NCBI GenBank assembly: GCA_012031965.1 | Contig: JAAUSC010000008.1 | Coordinates: 1 to 64,000 of the forward strand | Direction of reading: 5' to 3' | Source: Scytonema sp. RU_4_4 | GTDB taxonomy: Bacteria; Cyanobacteriota; Cyanobacteriia; Cyanobacteriales; Nostocaceae | DNA length: 64,000 nt | Shown: positions 38,564 through 48,475 of the stretch, piece by piece | How the letters are laid out: each line of letters starts with the position of its first letter | Position numbering within the stretch: position 1 is the first letter of the stretch | Program-made: the position numbers and the translations under genes | The notes under the pieces: generated by a model | Databases searched by the model: none | What the model was told of the DNA's origin: nothing | The model's input: the letters and a program-made list of their open reading frames with translations, nothing else

Positions 38564-38693
38564 GGCAATACAAAGTATGAAGTTTCAAAAGTGTAGAAGC
38601 CTGTGAACTATTCAAATCAACGAAGAGATATCTGTGTGTATCTGTGGTTTTAAATCGGTTTTAAATCTCTTAAACCTACAAAGAATTAGGTTG

Positions 38694-39533
38694 TTATCGC
38701 TGTTCTGTGGGCAGAATTAACGTCTGAACCCAAGCCATTAACTTATCTAAAACCAAACCAACCACGCCAATATAAACCAGGGCTAAGATAACTTCACTAA
38801 CTTTGTTAGCCTGATAAGCATCCCAGATAAAGAAGCCAATTCCGACAATACCAGACATCACAATTTCTGCCGCGATAATTGCCAACCAAGCTAGACCAAT
38901 TGCAATCCTCAAACCTGTAAAAATGTAGGGAAGAGCAGCAGGAATTAGGATGTTAAAGAAATATTCTCGCTTTGTTAGTTGCAGAACTTTGGCGACGTTG
39001 TTGTAATCTTGAGGAATTTGTTTCACTCCCACTGCTGTATTGATAAGAATTGGCCAAATTGCTGTAATAAAAATCACGAAAAGTGCGGCAGGTTCGTTTT
39101 TTTGCAAAGCGGCTAAGGCAATCGGCACCCAAGCCAGAGGCGGTACGGTTCGCAGTAACTGAAAGATGGGGTCTAAAGCCTTGGACATCATTTTATTCGT
39201 ACCAATCAAAATACCCAAGGCGATACCAACAATCGCTGCAAGTGTGTAACTAATAGCGACTCGCTGCAAACTGGCAAGAATCTGCCAAAACAAACCCTTA
39301 TCCGTTCCACCTCGATCATAGAAAGGCCAGCCAATCAGTATCCAGGTGTCTTGAATAACCTGTATCGGACCTGGTAGTGTTGCTCCTGGAGTCCAGGAAA
39401 AGAGCTGCCACACAAGCAGAAAAATCGCGATCGCCACAAGCGGTGGTACAAGTTCGCTTAATTGCTTTGTCAGTCGCGACACCCAAGCGTTTGAGAAACT
39501 ACGAGTTGAAGCGCGTCTTTGGAGTGTTGTCAT
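38694..39533 (-). CDS. cmpB: nitrate/bicarbonate-family ABC transporter permease (CmpB-like)
   Basis: Integral membrane permease of 279 residues with about six helices. The ABC-permease coupling (EAA) loop is visible in LRTVPPLAWVPIALAALQKNEPAALFVIF, and VLQLTKREYFFNILIPAALPYIFTGLRIAIGLAW matches the BPD_transp_1 domain of taurine/nitrate/bicarbonate importers. The N-terminal 25 residues are polar and cytoplasmic. It lies 82 bp after the binding-protein gene in the same direction. Confidence 0.9.
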   Translation of the reverse strand: MTTLQRRASTRSFSNAWVSRLTKQLSELVPPLVAIAIFLLVWQLFSWTPGATLPGPIQVIQDTWILIGWPFYDRGGTDKGLFWQILASLQRVAISYTLAAIVGIALGILIGTNKMMSKALDPIFQLLRTVPPLAWVPIALAALQKNEPAALFVIFITAIWPILINTAVGVKQIPQDYNNVAKVLQLTKREYFFNILIPAALPYIFTGLRIAIGLAWLAIIAAEIVMSGIVGIGFFIWDAYQANKVSEVILALVYIGVVGLVLDKLMAWVQTLILPTEQR

Positions 39534-39615
39534 GATTTGATTCTTCCTAAATGTTGATTATGAATTGTTGATTAATGCTTATTGGCAAACGACAAACAAC
39601 AGAGAACTAAACTCA

Positions 39616-40971
39616 CTAAACTTTGACTTTCTTGATTTTCAGGCTCTTCAAGTAAGCTTCTGGGTTTTCTGGATCAAATTTGACGCCATCAAAAAATTCT
39701 TCAATACCACGAGATGTACTCTTAGGAATATCAGCTTCGGGTATCCCTGCTTCTTTAGCAGCTTGTTTCCAAAGGTCTTCTCGGTTGACTTTATCGATGA
39801 GAGTTTTAGCATTTGCTAATGTCTCTTTAGGCAAAAAGCCCCAACGAACACATTCTGTCAAGAACCAAAGGTCGTGACTCTTGTAGGGATAAGAAACGCT
39901 ACCTTTTTCATCCTTCCAGTAATAGGCTGCCATTGATTTATCATCAATAACACGTTCTCCCATGTTGTACTTGCCCATGAAGGGGTTGAGAAGAACTTCT
40001 TTTGGAACGTTAAGGTAATCACGCCGAGCGAGAATTTCTGCTAACTCTTTACGGTTGTCAAAGTTATCGCACCATTGCTGGGCTTCCATTATTGCTTTTA
40101 AGAGTGCTTTAGTTGCTTTAGGATTTTGGTCAACCCAATCTGCTCTCATTGCCAAGTATTCTTCGGGATGGTTTTTCCAAATTTCTGCGGTTAATGCAGC
40201 GACAAAGCCAATTTTATCGGCGACAATTCGATAAGGCCAAGGGTCGCCTGTACTGAAAGCATCCATCGATCCTGTCTTCATATTGGCAACAGTTTGAGCG
40301 GCTGGAACTGTCAGTAGTGAGAGATCATTATCTGGATCAATACCTCCTGCTGCTGCCCAGTAACGAATCCATAACTCCTGGTTCGCTTGCGGAAATGTGT
40401 AAGCAACTTTGAACTTATTGCCTGATGATTTGAGTCCATCAAAAAGGGACTTTGTACCATCAAGTTTTAAACTAATATTTTTATTGAGATGCTTATTCGC
40501 AACTGCAATTCCATTCCCGTGAGTATTCAACTGAGCCAACACATACATGGGAATTTTTTTGTTTCCTTTGGTGATTAAACCTTCAGAAATTTGATAGGGC
40601 ATAGGCATTTGCCATTGACCCCCATCAATACCACCGCCAGCAGCTCCAATTTCTACATTGTCTCTTGCGGAACCCCAGTTTGCTTGCTTGGAGACTTCAA
40701 CTTCAGTCATGCCGTACTTAGCAAAGAAGCCCTTTTCTTTAGCAATAATCAAAGGAGCAGACTCTATGATTGCAATATATCCCAGCTTGACTTTAGGTGT
40801 TTCCGGTTTTTGTTCTGGTGTCAGGTTAACAGGACTACTTATTTGTGCTTGAGTGTTGCTACCAAAATCTGGTGGGTTTCCCAAGCAGCCTTTGAGTAAT
40901 ATTGAACCTGCTGCTGACGCTCCTGCAGTTAACAGAAATCTCCGGCGGGAAAACTTTGAAAAATCGGTCAT
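39616..40971 (-). CDS. cmpA: bicarbonate-binding lipoprotein CmpA (NrtA family)
   Basis: Substrate-binding protein of the operon, 451 residues from ATG 40971, preceded by CAGGAGA at good spacing; the frame extends to 41022 but has no signal there. It has a Tat motif SRRRFLL (residues 8-14) and a lipobox ending at Cys29 (ILLKGC). Substrate-site segments are [14 protein letters not shown] (about 112-125) and [10 protein letters not shown] (about 240-249), and the site after HPE is Glu271 ([14 protein letters not shown]). In nitrate-binding NrtA the corresponding segments read GGIDGAHILTPMP, VGEPWP and HPEK; a Glu at the last site is the reported bicarbonate signature. I therefore favour CmpA, with NrtA as the alternative. 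Confidence 0.8.
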   Translation of the reverse strand: MTDFSKFSRRRFLLTAGASAAGSILLKGCLGNPPDFGSNTQAQISSPVNLTPEQKPETPKVKLGYIAIIESAPLIIAKEKGFFAKYGMTEVEVSKQANWGSARDNVEIGAAGGGIDGGQWQMPMPYQISEGLITKGNKKIPMYVLAQLNTHGNGIAVANKHLNKNISLKLDGTKSLFDGLKSSGNKFKVAYTFPQANQELWIRYWAAAGGIDPDNDLSLLTVPAAQTVANMKTGSMDAFSTGDPWPYRIVADKIGFVAALTAEIWKNHPEEYLAMRADWVDQNPKATKALLKAIMEAQQWCDNFDNRKELAEILARRDYLNVPKEVLLNPFMGKYNMGERVIDDKSMAAYYWKDEKGSVSYPYKSHDLWFLTECVRWGFLPKETLANAKTLIDKVNREDLWKQAAKEAGIPEADIPKSTSRGIEEFFDGVKFDPENPEAYLKSLKIKKVKV

Positions 40972-41022
40972 AGTATGTATCTCCTGACAACTAACTAAAC
41001 TAATCCTTATGAAAACTAGCAA

Positions 41023-41531
41023 CCTTACTTGGATGCATTTTGTTCAAGCTCAGCCGATTCAATCAGCCATGAAATTATGGTTGATTGAATTGCTAAAATT
41101 GAAAATCATTTAAATTCTCATTATTATTTGAGTGAATATCCCCTAAAATGACTTCACTGTGTCTGATGTAATAAGTAGAAAACAGAAAATAAAAGGCTTT
41201 GTATCTCTGCTTTTTTGTGAGCGCAGTTTTACATTGAATTCTGTCCAGCCACTTATTACATTATTTTATTGAATTTCAACTTAGTATTAGATTACCACTT
41301 ATATTTAGTGATTAATTAGCGAAAAAATTAAAAAATCAACAAAATATTAAATGATTACTATAAAAATTTTATTAGTTATTCATATTTGAGATAGTGGAAA
41401 GTATATTTAATATATTTCAATCTATAGTAATCATCTAACTCCTCTATAGAGAGTAGAATCATTCAATTTTTTTAATCACCTAATCAAGTTTTTATGATTT
41501 CAGTACAACTTTGCAAAAGGGAGAACCATAA
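41023..41531. other. cmp promoter region, no gene seen
   Basis: Very AT-rich DNA upstream of the minus-strand transporter operon. An 11-bp perfect inverted repeat, ATGTAATAAGT (41166-41176) and ACTTATTACAT (41251-41261), is the only obvious structure. TTA/TAA half-sites like those bound by CmpR-type LysR proteins are frequent but uninformative in DNA this AT-rich. I scanned for the NtcA site GTA-N8-TAC and found none. Confidence 0.4.
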
Positions 41532-41607
41532 AAATAAATCGACCGCTGTCAAACCCAGATCCGGGCGTTCCAACCCGTTAACTTAACACACGGCGGTCAA
41601 TTTATTT
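41532..41607. repeat. strong 18-bp stem hairpin with GC-rich loop
   Basis: Arms 41532-41549 (AAATAAATCGACCGCTGT) and 41590-41607 pair over 18 positions with one mismatch and one G-U. The 40-base loop contains a further CGGG/CCCG pairing and stands out as GC-rich in AT-rich surroundings. It could be a small RNA or bidirectional attenuator, or a palindromic mobile remnant. Confidence 0.6.
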
Positions 41608-41926
41608 ACGCGCTATGTGCCTAAGCAACCTTTCGGAGCAATTTACGTCTCATAGCAGATATCAATGAATACCCAATGGCAGAATTTTCCACTGAAACCA
41701 GATGTTATTGTTGTTTCCAGTGGTGGTAACATCGGGTGCATTCAGTTACCAGTCATTTACAGCGATAAAAACTTGATTAACCATCAATCACAGATCAATC
41801 ACAGAAAAACTGACGAACATCACAGATAACTTATGTTGCCAATCTGTCATTAGAAACGGCAATAAGGGTGATAATAGAACTGTGAGGAGAAAACGGAAGC
41901 TACTTGTATCAAAAGGGGGAAATCAT
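41608..41926 (+). other. leader of the pentapeptide-repeat gene with alternative hairpins
   Basis: Two mutually exclusive stems are possible: CCACTGAAAC (41689-41698) with GTTTCCAGTGG (41713-41723, one bulge), or GATGTTA (41701-41707) with TAACATC (41727-41733). No gene is present. AAGGGGG at 41913-41919 is the ribosome binding site of the next gene. Confidence 0.4.
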
Positions 41927-42382
41927 ATGAAATTCAAGCTTCTAACAGCTCTAACCTTAGTCGCTCCCCTATTTTTAGCTACTTCAGTCAACGCAGCGAA
42001 TCCGCAGCATGTGAAAAAGCTACTTTCTACTGGGGAATGTACTGGGTGTGATTTATCGAAAGCAAACCTCAGTGGCGCACATTTAATTGGTGCTGACTTG
42101 AGAGATGCAAATCTTCAAGGAGCAAACCTGACAAAGGCAAATCTTGAAGGTGCTGACCTTACAGGTGCTAACTTAGCAGGCGCTAACTTAACGTCAGCTT
42201 TCGCCACGAATGTTAATTTCAAGAAAGCCAATCTTAATAAGGTGAATTTCACTCGTGCTACGGTCCACGATTCTAATGTGTATGGGGCATCGATGAATGA
42301 CCTCAACATTACCAATGCTGAAATATTTAACACAGGTATCGGTGTTGGTGGTGAAGACGCAGAAATTCCTGATTGGAAATAG
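41927..42382 (+). CDS. exported pentapeptide-repeat protein
   Basis: A 151-residue protein with a cleavable signal peptide (MKFKLLTALTLVAPLFLATSVNA, cleavage after residue 23). About 13-15 pentapeptide repeats of the A(D/N)LxX form follow (CDLSKANLSGAHLIGADL, ANLQGANLTKANLEGADL), giving a right-handed quadrilateral beta helix. Start ATG 41927 follows AAGGGGG; upstream in-frame codons lack signal character. Two cysteines (in GECTGCDL) may form a disulfide after export. The function of such periplasmic or thylakoid-lumen pentapeptide proteins is generally unknown. It diverges from cmpABCD. Confidence 0.85.
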   Translation: MKFKLLTALTLVAPLFLATSVNAANPQHVKKLLSTGECTGCDLSKANLSGAHLIGADLRDANLQGANLTKANLEGADLTGANLAGANLTSAFATNVNFKKANLNKVNFTRATVHDSNVYGASMNDLNITNAEIFNTGIGVGGEDAEIPDWK

Positions 42383-43213
42383 CAGCTTAGCATAGCATCG
42401 ATTGCGGGAAGTCGGGAATTGGGATTGGTAAATTCCTTGCACACAAAATTTGTGATGATTTTATTAGTTTTGCTTATCAGTCATTTCCGAAATCAAGGCT
42501 GTCTGAGAAATAGGTTGACTATGGTGACGATCCCTAGATCCGCTTCCCTAACTGAAAAATGTTTGTTTCGCTTCTGTATTAGGCGTACTAAGAAGCGAAA
42601 ATTTTTTTTTGCAATAACGATAAAAGTGTAGAGAATGTTTGCTTCACTTTCATAAGTCAATGTACAATACAAAGTGCCGTGTCTTTGACTAGTTATGATA
42701 ATTTTTATAAAAAAATATAAAACTTTTTAAGTTATTATTAGCTATTTCTAGTATCAATTCAGTATAATCGATTACTTCAATAAAGTATGAATATTCAGTT
42801 AAATATCTTCATCAAAAATGACAGCTTAAGATAGCTTAAATATCGGATAAAATCGGCATTTAGACTTGTATAAATAAAAGGTGGACTGATTTTTGCATGA
42901 TTTGTACTTTAGACGAGTACCATGATTAGCAACTGACACAGCGTAGGATAACCCTACATTCAAGACTGTGGTCCATAAAAAATGAACTTAGAACACTACT
43001 TCTCAGCCATGCTGCTAGGTTATAGCTATTACCTTTTTAGTAGTTTTCTACCTTGTAGTTGATGAAGTAGTGATCGAGGGACAATTATGGTTATAGTCAA
43101 CTAGAACCTAGTTATCCCTCAAAGTCAGTTGTGTTGATGCATCGGTGCATCGCCTAGTCAACAGCCTTGTTGGTTGTAACTGTCCGGGTTAAAGTAACTT
43201 AAGTTTGAAAATA
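42383..43213. other. long intergenic region, no convincing gene
   Basis: About 830 bp of AT-rich DNA. Features seen: a palindromic GTACT/AGTAC pair near 42904-42920, and GATGCATCGGTGCATCG near 43136 as a small hairpin shortly before the CAAD gene. A 26-codon frame at 42982-43062 (MNLEHYFSAMLLGYSYYLF...) has no visible ribosome binding site and no family I know. The promoter of the CAAD gene must lie in the right part. Confidence 0.4.
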
Positions 43214-43663
43214 ATGGAAGCCCAAATGCAAGAACCGGAAATTGTGGAAACTAAGTCTCCAGAGGCTACAATGCCAAATATCAACAACCAAACAGGAACC
43301 ATAACCAAACTCCAGCCAAACGCGCAGTCTCAAGAGCAATGGCTAAAATACGGAGAACAAGTTTCTGGCTTTTTAGCGACACTGCCCGAATATCTGGGAA
43401 GCTTCTTTAATAGATACAAACAGCCCTTGGTTAGCATTGGTTTAATTGTGGGAGCAATTGTCGCTGTGAAGGTAGTCTTAGCGATATTGGATGCTTTGAA
43501 TGACATTCCTTTGGTAGCACCTACCTTTGAATTGATTGGTATTGGTTACTCTGCATGGTTTATTTACCGCTATCTACTCAAAGCCTCAACTCGGCAAGAG
43601 TTAACCAGTGAGATTACAACGCTCAAATCACAAGTGGTTGGTAAGCAAGTTCCAGAAAGCTAA
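43214..43663 (+). CDS. CAAD-domain (CURT1-like) thylakoid membrane protein
   Basis: A 149-residue protein. The N-terminal 60 residues are polar and Gln/Thr-rich. The CAAD domain follows (about 60-135), with an amphipathic helix (LPEYLGSFFNRYKQPL), two membrane helices (VSIGLIVGAIVAVKVVLAILDAL and FELIGIGYSAWFIYRYLL) and a C-terminal amphipathic helix. This domain is shared with plant CURT1 proteins, which curve thylakoid membranes, and with some cyanobacterial aminoacyl-tRNA synthetases. Here it stands alone, so a membrane-shaping role is the best inference. Start ATG 43214 is preferred over TTG 43205. Confidence 0.85.
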   Translation: MEAQMQEPEIVETKSPEATMPNINNQTGTITKLQPNAQSQEQWLKYGEQVSGFLATLPEYLGSFFNRYKQPLVSIGLIVGAIVAVKVVLAILDALNDIPLVAPTFELIGIGYSAWFIYRYLLKASTRQELTSEITTLKSQVVGKQVPES

Positions 43664-43776
43664 ATAGCTGCTATTAACGCAGTGCTAAGCCATTCTGGCT
43701 GATGCGCTATCTATCACTACTGGAGTATTGTCTTCCAAATTTAACATCTTCGGATTTAGTCTGAAGTTAGCAAAAC

Positions 43777-43799
43777 AAAGCCTGCATAAGCAGGCTTTT
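43777..43799. terminator. bidirectional terminator between CAAD and SLH genes
   Basis: AAAGCCTGC (43777-43785) pairs with GCAGGCTTT (43790-43798) around an ATAA loop, with T's to the right and A's to the left. It lies between convergent genes and can serve both strands. Confidence 0.75.
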
Positions 43800-43866
43800 A
43801 GCTTATAAATCTGTGTAGTGGGAGTCGGTTAATTTCGGTTCGGTACGACTTGCACTGCAAACCCTC

Positions 43867-44889
43867 TCAAGGTACCGTCACAATGCTCTGAGATTGAACG
43901 GGTTGCAATTTTCCCATTCGCACTAAAGCTTGATGAACCATAGCAGCAACCTCAGCACGGGTGGCTTCTTGATTTGGAGCCAAAACTTGTAAGTCCGGGT
44001 GGTTAACCACAAGACGATTTTCTGTAGCTGCTGCTATCTTATCAATGGCGTATTTAGGAATATCTTTGGCATCTTTATAGATGCTTAAAACTTTTTCAGG
44101 GGAAGAAGGTATTTTGAGATTCAGCCCACTAGCAAGAGCAACTAAAACTTGCACTCGCGGAATTTTTTGGTCTGGTTTGAAGGTGCTGTCTGGGTAACCT
44201 CTTAAAAATCCAGTCGTGATGGATTGGTTAATTGCTGGAATTGCCCAGAAGTTTGCTGGTGTATCTTTAAAAGTTGTTGAATTTCCACCATCTCTTTTGT
44301 CAAAAGCTTGTTGCAAAATGGCAGCAAATTCAGCACGGTTTACAGGTTGGTTTGGTCTAAAAGAGTAATCAGGAAAGCCTTTGATGATTCCACGAGATGA
44401 AAGAATATCAATGAAACGCCGTCCCCAAAACTCAGCAGGTACATCTGTAAAAGCAAGTGGTGGGGGAATTGTTGGCAATTTTTCACTCTTAGTGACGACA
44501 CGAGATTGTTCTGTCGTCGTGATGGGAAAAGAGGATAATGGGTCTTGTGCTTGTGATGGTTCGTTTGGAGCTAGGTTCAAACCTGGAAGTAACTCATCTT
44601 GTAGGGTCTTTTCGTCAGTTGGGGATGGACTGACTGTTGGTTTTACACTAGGAAGAATAAATGGAATTGCTTGTTGTTCAGGAATACCAGGAATCGCAGG
44701 AATCACAGAAGGAGAAGCAGAGGAAGTCGGGGAAGGGGATATCAACCCTGTTATATTCCAACTAGAATTTTTACGGGAGAATGACCAAAACAGAATGACC
44801 CCGATAGTCGCAAAAGCAACAAGAATACCGATAAATTCATCAAAGCCAAGAGTATTGTTTGGAGATGACTCCTGATCTGAGGGATGCAT
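43867..44889 (-). CDS. membrane-anchored SLH-domain protein
   Basis: About 340 residues. One membrane helix near the N-terminus (FIGILVAFATIGVILFWSF) precedes a Pro/Ser-rich spacer (about 45-140) and three S-layer homology repeats (FTDVPAEFWGRRFIDILSSRGIIKGFPDYSFRPNQPVNRAEFAAIL; TTFKDTPANFWAIPAINQS...GYPDSTFKPDQ; a weaker third to the C-terminus). The SLH repeats probably bind cell-wall polysaccharide. Start ATG 44889 (MHPSDQ) is preferred, with 44919 as alternative. No porin domain follows, unlike cyanobacterial SLH-OprB proteins. Confidence 0.82.
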   Translation of the reverse strand: MHPSDQESSPNNTLGFDEFIGILVAFATIGVILFWSFSRKNSSWNITGLISPSPTSSASPSVIPAIPGIPEQQAIPFILPSVKPTVSPSPTDEKTLQDELLPGLNLAPNEPSQAQDPLSSFPITTTEQSRVVTKSEKLPTIPPPLAFTDVPAEFWGRRFIDILSSRGIIKGFPDYSFRPNQPVNRAEFAAILQQAFDKRDGGNSTTFKDTPANFWAIPAINQSITTGFLRGYPDSTFKPDQKIPRVQVLVALASGLNLKIPSSPEKVLSIYKDAKDIPKYAIDKIAAATENRLVVNHPDLQVLAPNQEATRAEVAAMVHQALVRMGKLQPVQSQSIVTVP

Positions 44890-45010
44890 ATTTGTTATCT
44901 TATTAGAAATAAGGGACAAAGCACAGGATTAGGGTTATTAGATAATAGATTACTATTTTCAGGTTACGGATCAGGTTACGGATTCGTTAAAACCTTCATA
45001 ACCATCATTT

Positions 45011-46336
45011 TCAAAGCACTCGCAGCAAGCTAGGAATGCTATCTACTGCTGCAAAGGTATGAATTTCTGTTAATGCTTGGCGAAAATCGCCTTCTCGAAC
45101 ATCGTGAGTGACAACAACAATTTCTGCAAGTTCTCCCTGAAAGCCTGTTTGGACGACTGACTCCAAGCTCACTCCGTGATCGCCAAAGCAAGTTCCCAAT
45201 TTGCCAATCACTCCAGGTTGATCTTTGGTCAGAAAACGAGCGTAAAATCGGGTGACAAGTTCTGTCATCGGCACAATTTGGCAGTAGTCTTGATGTCCGC
45301 ACTGAAGCAGCGGATTTGGTGCTTTTGTACTATTTTGGAGTGCTGCTACGAGGTTCAAAATATCTGAGGATACAGCACTAGCAGTTGCCCCAGCACCAGC
45401 ACCAGGACCAAAAAGCATAACCTGTCCTATAGGTTCACCTTCGATAAGAATAGCGTTATTTACGCCGTTAATACTAGCTAGGGGGTGCGTTTTAGGGACT
45501 AAGGTTGGATGAACTCTGACTGAGATGGGGGATAAGGAAGATGTTAGCGGAGCGAGACGTAGGCTGGGGGATGAGAGGGTGATTCTATTGGCAATGGCAA
45601 GCAGTTTGATAACAAATCCTAATTTCTCAGCATAGGCAATATCCGTCTTGCTGACTTGCCGAATTCCCTCGCAGTAGACATCTTCTAGCTTGATACGTCC
45701 ACCAAAGGCTAATGATGCGAGGATGGCGATTTTATCTGCGGCATCTAAGCCATCGACATCAGCAGTTGGGTCAGCTTCAGCATAACCTAACCGCTGGGCA
45801 TCAGGTAAGACATCACTGAAGTTGCTGCCTTCGGTTTGCATCCGCGAGAGGATGTAGTTAGTCGTGCCATTAACAATGCCTGTGATGGTATGAATGCGGT
45901 TAACACTTAAAGATTGCTTTAAAGGTTGAATCACTGGAATACCACCACCCACAGCGGCTTCCAGCATAACGTAGACCCCAGCTTGATTAGCAGCGCTAAA
46001 GATTTCATCACCAAAACGGGATATTGCTGCTTTGTTAGCAGTCACCACGTGCTTACCATTTTGAATAGCCTTAAGGATCAGCGATCGCGCTGGTTCTAAT
46101 CCTCCCATCACCTCGACCACAATATCTACCTCTGGATCGATGACAATTGCCTCTAAATCTGTGGTCAAGACATTCTCTGGCAGTGTGACTGCGCGGGATT
46201 TGTCGAGCGATCGCACTCCCACACGATAGATTTCTATGGACTGCAACAACGGATGACGAAAACCATTATTTTGTAACAGCTGCACTGTACCCGTCCCTAC
46301 AGTGCCTAATCCCAAGATTCCCAGCTTTACACCCAC
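45011..46336 (-). CDS. hom: homoserine dehydrogenase
   Basis: NAD(P)H-dependent reduction of aspartate semialdehyde to homoserine, for threonine and methionine synthesis. The N-terminal Rossmann motif is GILGLGTVGTGTVQLL (residues 6-21). The catalytic domain has ANKAAIS near 103, the signature GYAEADPTADVDGLDAADK near 188-206 and catalytic Lys in that segment. The C-terminal ACT domain (about 350-441) gives threonine feedback. At 441 residues it is slightly long; a Ser/Leu-rich stretch (SSPSLRLAPLTSSLSPI, about 255-271) before SVRVHPTLVPK looks inserted. The two genes downstream in the window (petH) and upstream are not related to it. Confidence 0.95.
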   Translation of the reverse strand: MGVKLGILGLGTVGTGTVQLLQNNGFRHPLLQSIEIYRVGVRSLDKSRAVTLPENVLTTDLEAIVIDPEVDIVVEVMGGLEPARSLILKAIQNGKHVVTANKAAISRFGDEIFSAANQAGVYVMLEAAVGGGIPVIQPLKQSLSVNRIHTITGIVNGTTNYILSRMQTEGSNFSDVLPDAQRLGYAEADPTADVDGLDAADKIAILASLAFGGRIKLEDVYCEGIRQVSKTDIAYAEKLGFVIKLLAIANRITLSSPSLRLAPLTSSLSPISVRVHPTLVPKTHPLASINGVNNAILIEGEPIGQVMLFGPGAGAGATASAVSSDILNLVAALQNSTKAPNPLLQCGHQDYCQIVPMTELVTRFYARFLTKDQPGVIGKLGTCFGDHGVSLESVVQTGFQGELAEIVVVTHDVREGDFRQALTEIHTFAAVDSIPSLLRVL

Positions 46337-46410
46337 AAGCTTTACACCAATTTTAGATTTTTAATTTTAGATTATTTTGTTAAATACACAACAAAATACA
46401 CAACAACAAT

Positions 46411-46437
46411 TGTAGGGTGGGCATTGCCCACCCTACA
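46411..46437. repeat. palindrome between hom and petH
   Basis: TGTAGGGTGGGC (46411-46422) and GCCCACCCTACA (46426-46437) form a perfect 12-bp stem with a 3-base loop. This palindrome type is dispersed in cyanobacterial genomes. It lies about 70 bp after the petH stop on the minus strand and may terminate it. Confidence 0.65.
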
Positions 46438-46506
46438 GATTATCTTTCTTACTTACAGTCTATAGCCTTTTGTCAAAAGCCTAATGACTCATGACTCATG
46501 ACTAAA

Positions 46507-47898
<1,392 letters not shown>

Positions 47899-48475
47899 TT
47901 TTTGGAAAGCGGCATCACTAGCCAATGCCTTCTACGTACACTCACCAAAGACATGTAGGAGTCGTAAACACACACACCTGTTCACCTTCTAAAGTAGAGG
48001 ATAAGTCTTTTGGAGAATGTTAATAATGAATCAATTTAATCTTTTTTTTAAAGCATCACAGATATTGGTTTTCTTCTGCAAAAGAATTGAAAAGAAATCA
48101 AAATACCGTATAAGCTTATAAGTAGAGTCAAAAGTTAAATCTTTCACATTACCACGCCGCTTAAAGGTGGTTGTAAAAATTTTCTTCGCTTTCTACTTAC
48201 TGCAAAACGAATTGAAAGGAAATACCAGCAAGCCTTGTATGGAGTACTTCCTTCTGTTACAATCCAATATAACACTAGGATTAAATACTTACCAGCAACA
48301 AATTCAGACTAGTCAAACAGGTATCTGCTACCACGGTGTTGTGTACCCCTCTAGTCTGTCATGAAGCTGTTGGGGGCGAGAACGCAGGATAAACCATTGG
48401 GGTAAACTCCTGGCTTGAAAATTGCTGTAAGAAAAATAATTGATTGACTCATTTTTTAGTATCTAGAGGAGATTT
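47899..48475. other. region between petH and prk, no gene seen
   Basis: Contains the divergent promoters of petH and prk. An imperfect direct repeat of about 24 bp (CTGCAAAAGAATTGAAAAG at 48076 and CTGCAAAACGAATTGAAAGG at 48200) lies 124 bp apart. A 31-codon frame at 48027 is A/T-driven and not convincing. A GTA-N8-AAA sequence at 47955-47968 only half matches the NtcA site. AGGAGA at 48467-48472 is the prk ribosome binding site. Confidence 0.45.

Noticed and set aside
40972-41531. NtcA-binding site (GTA-N8-TAC) upstream of the ABC transporter operon
   Set aside because: No match was found. Nearest is GTA-N6-TAC near 41285, which has the wrong spacing. This agrees with a carbon rather than nitrogen role.
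42982-43062. 26-codon frame MNLEHYFSAMLLGYSYYLF...
   Set aside because: It has hydrophobic character but no ribosome binding site and no recognised small photosynthetic subunit. Not supportable as a gene.
47955-47968. NtcA site for petH (GTA-N8-AAA)
   Set aside because: Only the left half matches the consensus, so it is not called as a site.
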